From: Geobacter sp. OR-1
GTDB lineage: Bacteria; Desulfobacterota; Desulfuromonadia; Geobacterales; DSM-12255
Direction: 5' to 3'
Length of the DNA: 64,000 nt
Assembly (NCBI RefSeq): GCF_000813145.1
Contig: NZ_BAZF01000002.1
Span: forward strand, 186,001-250,000
Part shown: piece by piece, positions 18,645 through 27,590 of the stretch
How the letters are laid out: every line of letters begins with the position of its first letter
How positions within the stretch are numbered: the first letter of the stretch is position 1
Position numbers and translations under genes: made by a program
Notes under the pieces: model-generated
What the model was told of the DNA's origin: nothing
Databases searched by the model: none
What the model saw: the letters and a program-made list of their open reading frames with translations, nothing else

Positions 18645-20062
18645 ATATGCTTCTGTTCACTGTATCTGCTGCAGTCGGAATCGGCTTTGGCTACTATGGC
18701 TCCAGGAAGTGGATTCCTGTCGAAGAAACAGCAGAAGAAAGAACTGAGCATGCGGAAGTGGCAAGTTTGGCTGAGCTTAGTCATCTTTGGACTGATGATG
18801 AAATAGAGATCAAGGACGCCGCCTGTCTCTGGCGAGAACGCACCGCAAAACAGAGCCCTCAGCAGCCGAAGCCTGAATTCAGACATGACGAGATTGATCA
18901 ATTCTTCACCGAAATGATCGAAGACAGGCCTTCAGTAAGCGGAGTACGGAAAACCCTGATCATCAAGATTCTCACTATGCTTGATGACGAGGGAGACTGC
19001 CCATCTGTGGTCAGGACACACAAGGATGAAGCAGAGCATATGTACTCGGATGACTCCTATGCCCTGCTGGCGACCGTTCCTCTCTATCGTCACACCCTAA
19101 CAGTGACTCGAAACTTCATTGCTAAAGCCGACCAGGAAGCTCTGCTGGCAGACATGATCATCATCGCCCTGGCGCATGATATCGGCAAGATTCCGTCCTA
19201 CCACGATGGCATGTACAGCAGTGGCGATCACCCGGTTATTGCGGGGCTTATCCTGAACAACATACCGGAATATATTTCTCTTCCCAACCGTGACGATATC
19301 CACAGAGCCATCACCGGGCACCATCTGCTGAAGAGCGACAATATCCTGACCGATGGACTCAAGCTGAGCGACCATGAAGCACGGCAAACTGAGTTGGCCG
19401 CACTCTATGCCGAAGCAAGGGAGCGGAGGAAAACTGACCAGGAAGCCCCCAGTGAACCGCCAATCACATCCCCAGTATCAGTAGGTTCCGGAGGGAAATC
19501 ACATCATCCCACTGAAAAGCGGAATCATCCCCTAAAAAGCCTTGAGTCCAGTGAGAGGTTTTACCCAACCAAGGTGGACCTCCCTGAATGGTTCAATGCG
19601 GATGCCATTCTTGTTGCACTTAAAAAACGGATAAACGTGGTGGAATCGACTACGAAAGGTGAACAGTGGTCAGCGGTTTCCACCACTCAAGGACTGGTAT
19701 TCGTCAACCCGGATGGCCTCTGGGCGACAATCAAGGAAGTGAGTGAAAATGACCCCAAGGTGCTTGCTTCAGAGGGATTTGAATCAGAGAAGCGGAACCT
19801 GCTGTTCACTGTCGTATCCGAACTGTCCAGGACCAGAGATGCAATTGCCACTCAGTACGTTGCAGACGGATACTATACAACACAAGTATCAATCATTACC
19901 GGAGGCGGCAAACGACTTCCCTACCTGCTGATACCCTTCACGGCTGAAGCCTTCGGAGAAAAGCCCTCAGTACTGGAGGAATTAAAGACTGCGCAGCTGA
20001 AACGAATGGTTAAAGAGATCAAGTTGAAACAAACCGAGGTGGAACAATGCGTAGGTCGCTGA
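18641..20062 (+). CDS. HD-domain protein, MobH-family relaxase-like
   Basis: 473 residues. A short N-terminal membrane helix (LLFTVSAAVGIGFGYYG) is followed by a metal-dependent HD domain (VPLYRHTLTVTR, IALAHDIGKIPSYHDG, SGDHPVIAGL) and a Ser/Pro-rich linker at about 265-300. The C-terminal domain opens LPEWFNADAILVALKKRIN and reads TTQGLVFVNPDGLW. The HD plus this winged-helix-like C-terminal domain matches the architecture of MobH/TraI relaxases of SXT/R391-type elements. Nicking activity is inferred, and an N-terminal helix is unusual. It overlaps both neighbours, so it belongs to the transfer operon. Confidence 0.7.
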   Translation: MNMLLFTVSAAVGIGFGYYGSRKWIPVEETAEERTEHAEVASLAELSHLWTDDEIEIKDAACLWRERTAKQSPQQPKPEFRHDEIDQFFTEMIEDRPSVSGVRKTLIIKILTMLDDEGDCPSVVRTHKDEAEHMYSDDSYALLATVPLYRHTLTVTRNFIAKADQEALLADMIIIALAHDIGKIPSYHDGMYSSGDHPVIAGLILNNIPEYISLPNRDDIHRAITGHHLLKSDNILTDGLKLSDHEARQTELAALYAEARERRKTDQEAPSEPPITSPVSVGSGGKSHHPTEKRNHPLKSLESSERFYPTKVDLPEWFNADAILVALKKRINVVESTTKGEQWSAVSTTQGLVFVNPDGLWATIKEVSENDPKVLASEGFESEKRNLLFTVVSELSRTRDAIATQYVADGYYTTQVSIITGGGKRLPYLLIPFTAEAFGEKPSVLEELKTAQLKRMVKEIKLKQTEVEQCVGR

Positions 20063-20889
20063 TGGTGTTGGCCATTCTCTCTCTGTCAGCAACAGCCAGC
20101 GCCAATTACTACAATGACACAGCCAAGGGCTGGTGGTGGTACCAGAAGGAACCGGAGAAGCCTGCCGGAAAACCGGAGCAAAAGAAGAAAATGCCGCGCA
20201 GTGTGCCATCTCTCAAAGACTACTCCTATGAGCAGATCTGGGAGATGCATCCGGACCAGTTTCAGGAATTTGCTGAAGCATTAAAGAAGAAGGCGGTCCA
20301 GAAGCCCAGCGAGGTGAACGTTAAGGAGTACTTCGAGGTCCAGGAGATTGCCCGCAAGAAGGCGCTGGCCTTCTCCAACGTAGCCCAGTTTGTTTGGCAG
20401 AAATACCCGGAATTGACGACCAAAAAGGATTATCCGATCACGACACCCGGTAACCTGGCTCGGATAGCCCAGATCAACGAAGAGCGGCAGCGTACGTTGC
20501 GAGACAACCGGGATGATTTTGCCCTGATCTATTTTCAGCGGCCTGATTGCAGCTATTGCGACGAGCAGTCCCGCATCCTGGACTGGTTCACCAACGAGAC
20601 CGGTTGGACTGTTAAAAGAGTCAATACCAGCGAGAATCCTGGGTTTGCTGCCAAGTTCAATATAGAGATAACGCCGACTCTTGTTCTGATTCAAAAAGGA
20701 AATCAGGATTATCTGCCGGTTTCAGCGGGGGTCATCTCCGCAGACGAAATCGAAGATAAAGCATACCGGGCCGTCCGGCTCCTCAAGGGTGATATCTCTC
20801 CTGAAGAATATTCACTCTACGAATTCCAGAAAGGTGGGGCCTTCGACGTTAAAAAGCGCCGGCTCCAGAACCAAGAGACGAATCCATGA
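20047..20889 (+). CDS. traF: TraF-like thioredoxin-fold conjugation protein
   Basis: 280 residues with a signal peptide (LMVLAILSLSATASA), the TraF hallmark GWWWYQKEP just after it, and a thioredoxin fold (about 150-250) with a CSYC active site in RPDCSYCDEQSRIL and the cis-Pro region ITPTLVLI. It acts in the periplasm in folding or assembling the F-type pilus/mating channel. F TraF itself usually lacks CxxC, whereas relatives on other elements keep it. It precedes traH, as in F-type clusters. Confidence 0.88.
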   Translation: MRRSLMVLAILSLSATASANYYNDTAKGWWWYQKEPEKPAGKPEQKKKMPRSVPSLKDYSYEQIWEMHPDQFQEFAEALKKKAVQKPSEVNVKEYFEVQEIARKKALAFSNVAQFVWQKYPELTTKKDYPITTPGNLARIAQINEERQRTLRDNRDDFALIYFQRPDCSYCDEQSRILDWFTNETGWTVKRVNTSENPGFAAKFNIEITPTLVLIQKGNQDYLPVSAGVISADEIEDKAYRAVRLLKGDISPEEYSLYEFQKGGAFDVKKRRLQNQETNP

Positions 20890-20929
20890 GGCTGGCCGTT
20901 CATCGGAAACAGAGAAATGAGGTGGCAGA

Positions 20930-22414
20930 GTGAAACGAACCGTAGCGACCAGAACCACCGCCGCATGTCTGGCTGCAACTATTGCCTTGAACCCGGTTCT
21001 CTCCTGGTCCGGCTGGGTCGATGACTGGGTGCAGCAGAAGAGTTCCACATCTCCCAGCTATTATGAAGGTTCCAAGCGGGGCTACTACACCGGCGGCAGT
21101 TTCTCAGCACGCTGGGCAAATACCGACGATCATCTGTTTACTGCCTCCCTGCCGAAACTGAAATCCGGCTGTGGTGGGATCGACATGTTCCTTGGTGGCT
21201 TCTCGTTCCTGAACGTGGATTATCTCGTGCAGAAGCTCCAGAACATCCTGTCGGCGGCTCCGGCGGCGGCTTTTGATATCGCCCTGAAGACCCTGGCTCC
21301 CCAGGTGGCTGATACTATCAAAACCCTCGAAGCCATAACCGACCGGCTGAACTCATTGCAGTTGAATGACTGTAAGGCCTCCAAGGCTCTGGTGGCAACC
21401 GCTTCCAGCCCGTTTTCGTCGATCATGTCCGACAGCCTGAAGGCGGAGATGAAAACAGCTCAGACTGACTTCATGGTATCGAGCGGCGCTAAGGATCTTT
21501 ATCAGGACGTCAGCAAGCTGTTCGAGACCGAACAGAAGACCAATAGCGGTATCAAACCGGGTGTTCCCGGCACAACCCAGACTTCCGCTACCAGTGCCAC
21601 CGCTGGTTGTCCAACAGAGGTACTTCAAGTCTTTGGTGACGGATCAGTTCTGGAAAATCTGGCTGACAAGAAAGGGATGAGCAGCGAGTACGTCAAACTG
21701 GTGCGCGGTTTCATCGGCGATGTGGTTATTCAGAACCCGGCAACGACCGGTACCACCTACCAGGCCCAATACATCCCCCCGTGTGACATGAATAACAGCT
21801 TCGATTCCTTCATCAGCGGTACTGCCCAGGGGCGGGATACCGCTGGGGCCTGTGCAGATATCACCGACGCAAACAAGAACCTGATGGTCTTTGTGGCCGG
21901 CAGGATGCAGTCAATTGCAGGTAAGATCAAATCAAAGACGGCGCTCACCCCTGATGAAGAGGCGTTTCTGAAAAGTACGCCACTTTCAGTCGGTTTGATC
22001 CTCAAGAATGCGACAGCTACCAATACCGAGGGAGAAGTTATCGGCAAACTTGCTGAACTGACTGCCCGAGCCTATGGCTACTACATGCTACTCGATCTGT
22101 TCGGTCGGGCGGCCCAGTTGCAGGAGATGGCCCGCAACATCCTGTCCAGTCAAAAAGGAAACAAGGCCGGGGCATCACCGGAAACCTGTCAGCTGGCGCT
22201 TCTTGGTGAAGGGATGCAGCATATCCAGACGTTAGAGGAAAAGACGCTCCAACTCCTGAGCGTTGCACAGCAGAGCTACGCCAATGCGGCATCGGAAATT
22301 AACGCAGTGGAGATGATCGTCCAAAATATGAAGAAGTTTGACGATACGGTTTTTTCAGAATTATCGGACCGCTTCGGTAAGGGGATCGCCCTGCGAGCAA
22401 CAGGAAGAATTTAA
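20930..22414 (+). CDS. traH: TraH, F-type conjugative pilus assembly protein
   Basis: 494 residues, near the usual 450-480. It has a signal peptide (AACLAATIALNPVLSWS) and the family hallmarks GGSFSARWANTDDHLF, KSGCGGIDMFLGGFSFLN and YLVQKLQNILSAAPAAAFDIALKTL. It is periplasmic or outer-membrane-associated and needed for pilus extension in F-type type IV secretion. It normally precedes traG; here only a small gene follows, then unrelated minus-strand DNA. Confidence 0.93.
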   Translation: MKRTVATRTTAACLAATIALNPVLSWSGWVDDWVQQKSSTSPSYYEGSKRGYYTGGSFSARWANTDDHLFTASLPKLKSGCGGIDMFLGGFSFLNVDYLVQKLQNILSAAPAAAFDIALKTLAPQVADTIKTLEAITDRLNSLQLNDCKASKALVATASSPFSSIMSDSLKAEMKTAQTDFMVSSGAKDLYQDVSKLFETEQKTNSGIKPGVPGTTQTSATSATAGCPTEVLQVFGDGSVLENLADKKGMSSEYVKLVRGFIGDVVIQNPATTGTTYQAQYIPPCDMNNSFDSFISGTAQGRDTAGACADITDANKNLMVFVAGRMQSIAGKIKSKTALTPDEEAFLKSTPLSVGLILKNATATNTEGEVIGKLAELTARAYGYYMLLDLFGRAAQLQEMARNILSSQKGNKAGASPETCQLALLGEGMQHIQTLEEKTLQLLSVAQQSYANAASEINAVEMIVQNMKKFDDTVFSELSDRFGKGIALRATGRI

Positions 22415-22436
22415 CAGCAACCATAAGGGAGGAATC

Positions 22437-22874
22437 ATGTCTGACAACAAGAGAGACGCTGGCGGCAAAAAGGAATCAGGGAAGCAATCATGGCAGGATC
22501 GAAAACTGAAGAAGGTGGTCAGGGATGATATTGATGTTATCTCCCGGAAAACATTGGACCAGAGCGACTTCATCACCATGCTCAACACCCATGACAACGT
22601 CCTCTATCAATTTCGCATGAAGATGGGCCGCAACAGTAACATCACCTTTGAAAAAGCGCAGGAATTTATCGAACGGAGCCAGAAAATTCGAGAGGATATC
22701 AACCTGCTGAATGCTGAAATGTGTGAGTTGATGGATTGGGACTACACACCGCCCCGGGGATTTACAAATCCTATGGCAAAGAGTGCCGATGGAGAAAAAA
22801 AGGGGAGTAAAAAAACACCTAAGGATTTATCCGCAGCAAAAGCGATTGAGGGATCTGTTATTGAGTCACAGTAA
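22437..22874 (+). CDS. Hypothetical protein of the transfer module
   Basis: 145 residues from the ATG at 22437, preceded by GGGAGGAATC; the longer frame from 22338 lies inside traH. It is soluble, strongly charged and helix-rich, with a basic N-terminus (SDNKRDAGGKKESGKQSWQD) and a Lys/Ser-rich tail. No signal peptide, membrane helix or known motif. The position directly after traH suggests a cytoplasmic role in transfer. I do not recognise a family. Confidence 0.7.
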   Translation: MSDNKRDAGGKKESGKQSWQDRKLKKVVRDDIDVISRKTLDQSDFITMLNTHDNVLYQFRMKMGRNSNITFEKAQEFIERSQKIREDINLLNAEMCELMDWDYTPPRGFTNPMAKSADGEKKGSKKTPKDLSAAKAIEGSVIESQ

Positions 22875-22962
22875 GGCCGCTGAAATGAGTCTGGCTCAAT
22901 AAGGGCCCACCACCAAGGAGTTAAAATCCTGACAACTTTATGGAGTGTAGCTTCCATGAAAA

Positions 22963-23928
22963 CTATTGGGAATGTGTTACGCGATTATGTCCAGCAATCC
23001 ATTTTTTGATAGCCCGTATAGAGTCGTAATTCGCGTCATCGCCCGGCACAAAACGGTCGATCATCATGCCTGCCAGGATCATTTTCCCTTCAGGCGTCTC
23101 ATGCATGGACAGCAATAGCTTGAGTATCCGTTTCTTTGTTGCCTGGGGTAGATCCTTTCTCACCACAATAGGTGGAATGCCATAGGGTTCTGAGACATCA
23201 ATGATGCGGGTCTTGGCAGTCAAATCTGGCTTGGTTTGAGCAGAATATTCCCAGATTAAACTATCGACTGCAGCTCCATCGACCAATTTTTCAGCCACTG
23301 TCATAATCGATTTGTCATGGCCATAGGAGTAGGAAACTTTGCTGAAAAACGACTCCGGCGTCTCCTTGCGACGGGCCAGCAAGTAGGATGGCACAATTTT
23401 CCCGGAATTGGACTTGGGATCGGTGAAGGCGAACGTTTTCCCGCGCAGATCATCGAGTTTTTGGGCTGGGCTATCTTTAGGCACAATAATGTATGAGTGA
23501 TACACTGGCTTACCCTTAACGAGAGGCATGGCCAAAAGTTCCATTCCGAATTGGTCGTGACCCTCAACATAGGGACCGGCACAGACAAAAGCCATGTCTA
23601 CACCACCCTCAGCAATCAATCTGTTCATCTCGGCATAATTTTCCCTATCCACGAGATTGACCGGGATCTGCAATTCTTTTGCGATGTAATCCTTCAATCG
23701 GCTGTAGTAGTAATATCCTTCTTTGGGGGTGATAAGTGCCCCCATACCAATGAGAAGTCCGGGGTTTGTACTCCTTGATTGTTCCATCAAAGGAGCCCGT
23801 TTCGTCAGATCGATTTCAGTCACATCAGATCGAGTGCAAGCGACAACGCCAATGGTAAAAAGAGGAACCATTATTATCGTTGCCAGCAACTTCAATATAT
23901 CGTGAGAGTTTAAGAAATTGATGACCAA
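22963..23928 (-). CDS. PhnD/AioX-like oxyanion-binding lipoprotein
   Basis: 321 residues from a TTG (weak start evidence: AAGAGGA lies very close). A membrane segment ends in the lipobox-like VVAC, then comes a type II periplasmic binding fold: GALITPKEGYYYYSRLKDYI, GGVDMAFVCAGPYVEG, DDLRGKTFAFTDPKSNSG, YGIPPIVVRKDLP. The family binds phosphonate, phosphite or, as AioX/ArxX, arsenite in front of a sensor kinase. No phn permease or ATPase gene accompanies it, so sensing rather than uptake is likely. It is the last minus-strand gene of the oxyanion reductase region, behind the chemoreceptor and separated from it by a terminator. Confidence 0.8.
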   Translation of the reverse strand: MVINFLNSHDILKLLATIIMVPLFTIGVVACTRSDVTEIDLTKRAPLMEQSRSTNPGLLIGMGALITPKEGYYYYSRLKDYIAKELQIPVNLVDRENYAEMNRLIAEGGVDMAFVCAGPYVEGHDQFGMELLAMPLVKGKPVYHSYIIVPKDSPAQKLDDLRGKTFAFTDPKSNSGKIVPSYLLARRKETPESFFSKVSYSYGHDKSIMTVAEKLVDGAAVDSLIWEYSAQTKPDLTAKTRIIDVSEPYGIPPIVVRKDLPQATKKRILKLLLSMHETPEGKMILAGMMIDRFVPGDDANYDSIRAIKKWIAGHNRVTHSQ

Positions 23929-24030
23929 TCCTCTTCATGGACGCTTAAATTGAGGGATAGAATGCTTTAATAACATCTAATATACTTTGAGAAATATACA
24001 AGTAGCCGAAATAAAATAGTCTTCATAAAT

Positions 24031-24066
24031 AAAGCGGCCCGCCGGATAATTCAAACGGGCCGCTTT
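24031..24066 (-). terminator. Rho-independent terminator after the chemoreceptor gene
   Basis: AAAGCGGCCCG pairs perfectly with CGGGCCGCTTT over a 14-base loop, 44 bases past the chemoreceptor stop, and runs into TTTATTTATG on the minus strand. Confidence 0.8.
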
Positions 24067-24109
24067 TCATTGTCAAATCGATCAGTTAACTGCCTAATAG
24101 CTTTTCCAT

Positions 24110-26590
24110 TTACCCCTTGAACCAGGCAGCCATGCCGTTCAACTCATCTGCCAGCCGAGCCAGTTCCTGAGCCGCTCGATTAATCTCGCCGGTTGACGCT
24201 TCAGTCCTGCGGGTGATCTCCTCAATTTGTTCCATACTATTGGAGACCTCTGCTGCGGTTGCCGACTGCTCTTCTGCTGCAGTGGCAATGCGAGTCACCA
24301 TGTCGGCACCCTGGCTGGATGCTTCAACAATACTTTCCAGAGCCCGGCTGGCCTCACCTGCATGGGCAACTCCTTCTTCCACCCTCTGTGTACCGCTTTC
24401 CATGGAATGAACTGACTGCTGCGTCTGTCCCTGGATCTCGCGAACCATGCCGCCGATTTCTGCAGTGGCTTCTGTCGTTCTCTCTGCAAGTCGACGAACC
24501 TCGTCAGCAACGACAGCGAAGCCGCGACCGGCGTCACCAGCCCGCGCTGCCTCAATGGCAGCGTTCAGAGCAAGCAAGTTGGTCTGATCGGCGATTTCGT
24601 TGATGGTGTTGACGATTTCGCCGATCTTTTCTGAACTGGCACCGAGTTGACTGATGCTTTCGGCTGTCTGGCGTACTGCCTGAGCAATTTCCTCCATGCC
24701 GTGTACCGTTTTTTCAACAGTCACCTTGCCGCCGGATGCGATACTCAAGGAGTTGCTGGTTGCTCCGGCTGCGCTATTGGCATTCTGTGCAACCTCATGA
24801 ATAGTCTGGTTCATCTCGGTCATGGCGGTTGCTGCCTGCGCAACCTGAGTGGCCTGCTGCTGTGCTCCACGGTTAAGTTCTTCTGCTGTCTGAGTCAGGT
24901 CGCGTGAGTTCGATGCCAGATTACTGATGGCCTGACGCAGTCCACTGGTGATCTCACCAAGTCGTTCGGTTGCCTGGTTGAAATGAGCGGCAAGCAGACC
25001 GAACTCGTCTTTGCGTTGATCGTCGAGCCTGCTGCTGAAGTCTCCATCGCCGAACTTTGCTGCCATGTCAGAAAGTCCGCGAATCGGAGTGGTAATACTT
25101 CGTGCCAAGAAAATGCTCACAAGAATACCAAGGACCAGAACTGCCAGGCCAACTATGCTGACTGTGGCGATGTTGGATCGGAACACGGTGTTGACCGACT
25201 TCACGGCCTTGCTCTGTTCCTCCTGCGCCGAGGTCATCCCCTTTTTGCCTTCTTCGCGCTGTGCGGCGACGGTGCTCTTCAGCTTTTCATTGAGCGAAAG
25301 TGCTTTCTGGGTTACTTCATGGGAACGCTTGAGCTTTGCAATTACAGCATTCTCGGCAAAAAGCATCACTCGAATCTCCTGCAGACTCGAAGCTACTTGT
25401 CGCAGCTGACTAAGCTCCTGCCCCTTTCTGCCGGTTATCATCTTTTTCTGCAGAGCATCTGCCTGGCCGAACTTACGCTCAAGCTCTCCTTTCACGGTCG
25501 CGAGTTCCTGAGGATTCTCCGCATCGAAAAGCTCTTTGGTCAAACTCCCGATATCGCCGCCGAGCGCCACAAGATCGGAGTTCATTCCCATAACGTTGCT
25601 GGTCGACTCAGTGCCCTTCAGCGACTCATCAAACCGTTTGTTCTCGGAGGTGCTGGCATCTGCAGCCTTCTCCACCAGCTCGCCCATCAGAACGGCCATC
25701 TGTGACAGCTTCTGCATGGCTGCAGCATTGGTTTCGGTAAAGTGTTTCTTTAATTCGTCAGTAGGGGCGGCAATCAGCGAGTTCTTAGTCTCGATCAGAC
25801 CTCCGGCGCCGGTTATCATCTTTGCTATGTCGTTCATGTTATCGATCAGCCCCTTCACGGCAGCCGAATCTTTTTCCGCCTTTGCCAGTGCGCCGGTCGT
25901 TACCCAACGGGAAGCGACAGTAAAGTGGCTCCGGGCCACGGTAACCCCTGCCTTGTTTTCTGCAGCGGCGATCTCAAGCAGCGAAATTTTCACATCATTA
26001 ATTGCAGTCATAGCTGCCTGAGCGTTCTTGACCCGCTGACTGATCTGCTTGACGCTTTCATTCGATGTGTTGAGGTGCCCCATGGAGCCCTTCTGCTGCT
26101 TCTTCATGGCGCTGTCCAACTCTTTGAGTTTCTGGCCGATCTGCTGCAACTTCCCTTTCATCAGTACATCAGCCTTCTTTGCCTCGTCGCGGGATTTCAA
26201 CTTCTCATCGACAATGGCAACCATATCAGTAGTGATCGCTGCCAGGTCATCCAGAAGTTTCTTCTCTCCACCTTCTGTGATGCTCCCCTTGAAGGAGGCG
26301 AGTTCTGACGAAAGTTTTTTTACATCGGCAAGAGTCTTGTCCAGTTCAGCACGCGCGGTTGCAAGTTCCTGGGGTGTTGTTGCGGCAGCCACCTTCAGCA
26401 GGTTCGAGGTATGCTCCTGAACCGCCCGCTGGAGTTCAATGGTCTTAAGTTGATAGGGGGTCGATTTCTCGGTCAATACCGACAACTTGCTCTGGACGAA
26501 TTTCATGCCGGCAAGGCTGAATCCCGCAATAAGGATAATACCGACAATGGTTATGAGCATGTTCAGGTATAGTTTCGTTTTGATAGTCAC
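24110..26590 (-). CDS. Methyl-accepting chemotaxis protein with very large periplasmic domain
   Basis: 826 residues from GTG at 26590, chosen because GGGGTGATC precedes it; an upstream TTG at 26623 falls within a hairpin. Layout: membrane helix near residues 8-30, about 440 residues of mostly helical periplasmic sensor, second helix ([20 protein letters not shown]), HAMP ([19 protein letters not shown]), then the cytoplasmic signalling domain with hairpin tip [20 protein letters not shown] and [11 protein letters not shown]. No CheR-binding pentapeptide at the C-terminus. It signals to CheA/CheW. It stands directly after a PstS-like binding protein and before a PhnD-like one, so oxyanion taxis through a binding protein is a reasonable inference. 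Confidence 0.92.
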   Translation of the reverse strand: MTIKTKLYLNMLITIVGIILIAGFSLAGMKFVQSKLSVLTEKSTPYQLKTIELQRAVQEHTSNLLKVAAATTPQELATARAELDKTLADVKKLSSELASFKGSITEGGEKKLLDDLAAITTDMVAIVDEKLKSRDEAKKADVLMKGKLQQIGQKLKELDSAMKKQQKGSMGHLNTSNESVKQISQRVKNAQAAMTAINDVKISLLEIAAAENKAGVTVARSHFTVASRWVTTGALAKAEKDSAAVKGLIDNMNDIAKMITGAGGLIETKNSLIAAPTDELKKHFTETNAAAMQKLSQMAVLMGELVEKAADASTSENKRFDESLKGTESTSNVMGMNSDLVALGGDIGSLTKELFDAENPQELATVKGELERKFGQADALQKKMITGRKGQELSQLRQVASSLQEIRVMLFAENAVIAKLKRSHEVTQKALSLNEKLKSTVAAQREEGKKGMTSAQEEQSKAVKSVNTVFRSNIATVSIVGLAVLVLGILVSIFLARSITTPIRGLSDMAAKFGDGDFSSRLDDQRKDEFGLLAAHFNQATERLGEITSGLRQAISNLASNSRDLTQTAEELNRGAQQQATQVAQAATAMTEMNQTIHEVAQNANSAAGATSNSLSIASGGKVTVEKTVHGMEEIAQAVRQTAESISQLGASSEKIGEIVNTINEIADQTNLLALNAAIEAARAGDAGRGFAVVADEVRRLAERTTEATAEIGGMVREIQGQTQQSVHSMESGTQRVEEGVAHAGEASRALESIVEASSQGADMVTRIATAAEEQSATAAEVSNSMEQIEEITRRTEASTGEINRAAQELARLADELNGMAAWFKG

Positions 26591-26621
26591 GCGATCACCC
26601 CTATAAAAACCAGAAAATGGC

Positions 26622-26647
26622 AAGAGGGGATGTATTCATCCCCTCTT
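26622..26647 (-). terminator. Hairpin between binding protein and chemoreceptor genes
   Basis: AAGAGGGGATG pairs perfectly with CATCCCCTCTT over a four-base loop, 28 bases after the PstS-like stop. There is no long T run, so it may attenuate rather than end transcription into the chemoreceptor gene. Confidence 0.55.
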
Positions 26648-26675
26648 TGATGTTGTGCATGATAATCGATGTCGA

Positions 26676-27449
26676 TTAGTCCTTGATGTACTTCTTGCCT
26701 TCGCCTGTGAAGAAGTCGAGCACTTTCTTTACTTTTGCGGACGGTTCGCCTTTGGTAATCAGCATCAGTGGCCTGCTGATGTCAGGGGTGTCAACAATTT
26801 TCACTTTTTCCTTGTTGCCCGGCAGGTTAATAAACCCCATGCTGACCGCACCGATAGCTTCCGGAAGTTGTCCTACGTTGTCGATCTCTTCACGAGTGGT
26901 CTTAACCTCGATAGCACCATCAACATACTTGGCATTATCCATCATCATCTTGGCAAAAACCTTGCGGGTTGCGGAACCGGAGTGTGATGTTACGACAATG
27001 ACAGCCTGATCAGGGCCGCCAACGGCTTTCCAGTTGTCAATTGTGCCGGTGTGGAGTCCCTTGAGTTGATCTTTGGATAGTTTGGTGACAGCGTTAGCCG
27101 GGTTAACGATGACCTTGATAACGTCCGTGGTTATTACATTCGGTTTGAGATCAGCCGGCGCATCTTTACCTGTAGCAGCCTTCATGCTGGAAATAGCGTC
27201 GGCCATTTCCTCGGATGCCATGGAGGCATCGGCCTTGCCAGAGACAAGGTCTTCCAGACCATTGCCGGTGCCGTTCCCCACCAGTTCAAGATCAATTCCT
27301 GTGGCTTTCTTCAGCGCATCCTTGCCTGGCTCGAATATCCGCTTCTGGCAGGTGGTGGAGCCGTGGAGTTTGACTGTTTCAGCCTGAGCGACCGAGATCA
27401 TGCCGGTCATCATGGTGATGCTCAGCAGTGCGATTAACTGTTTTTTCAT
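26676..27449 (-). CDS. PstS-like periplasmic phosphate/oxyanion-binding protein
   Basis: 257 residues with a signal peptide (LLSITMMTGMISVAQA) and the PstS-type fold: KLHGSTTCQKRIFEP, where the anion-binding loop is normally GSTT, then VGNGTGNGLEDLVSG, VVTSHSGSATRKVF and GFINLPG. PstS proteins bind phosphate, and relatives bind arsenate. There is no pstCAB beside it. It has its own start region after the terminator of the reductase gene (RBS AAAGGAGG) and is followed by the chemoreceptor gene. It may deliver bound oxyanion to the receptor, which is inference. Confidence 0.85.
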   Translation of the reverse strand: MKKQLIALLSITMMTGMISVAQAETVKLHGSTTCQKRIFEPGKDALKKATGIDLELVGNGTGNGLEDLVSGKADASMASEEMADAISSMKAATGKDAPADLKPNVITTDVIKVIVNPANAVTKLSKDQLKGLHTGTIDNWKAVGGPDQAVIVVTSHSGSATRKVFAKMMMDNAKYVDGAIEVKTTREEIDNVGQLPEAIGAVSMGFINLPGNKEKVKIVDTPDISRPLMLITKGEPSAKVKKVLDFFTGEGKKYIKD

Positions 27450-27531
27450 CCGTAATCCTCCTTTGGGTATCTGATGTGGTGCTTATCGGTTGAGAACTCT
27501 ATCCGCTTGAGCAGATTATAGTTTCTCCAAT

Positions 27532-27560
27532 AAAAACGGGCCTCCGTTACCGGAAGCCCG
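27532..27560 (-). terminator. Terminator of the oxyanion reductase operon
   Basis: CGGGCCTCCG pairs with CGGAAGCCCG (one mismatch) over TTAC, 31 bases after the reductase stop, followed on the minus strand by TTTTTATT. Confidence 0.85.
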
Positions 27561-27590
27561 CAATATAATCAATAATTTTCACTTCAGTAG

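Noticed and set aside
22963-23928. Phosphonate uptake protein PhnD
   Set aside because: No phn ABC permease or ATPase genes nearby; it sits behind a chemoreceptor, so sensing is more likely.
26591-26623. Upstream TTG start of the chemoreceptor
   Set aside because: It lies in a perfect hairpin and has no ribosome site; GTG at 26590 has GGGGTGATC before it.
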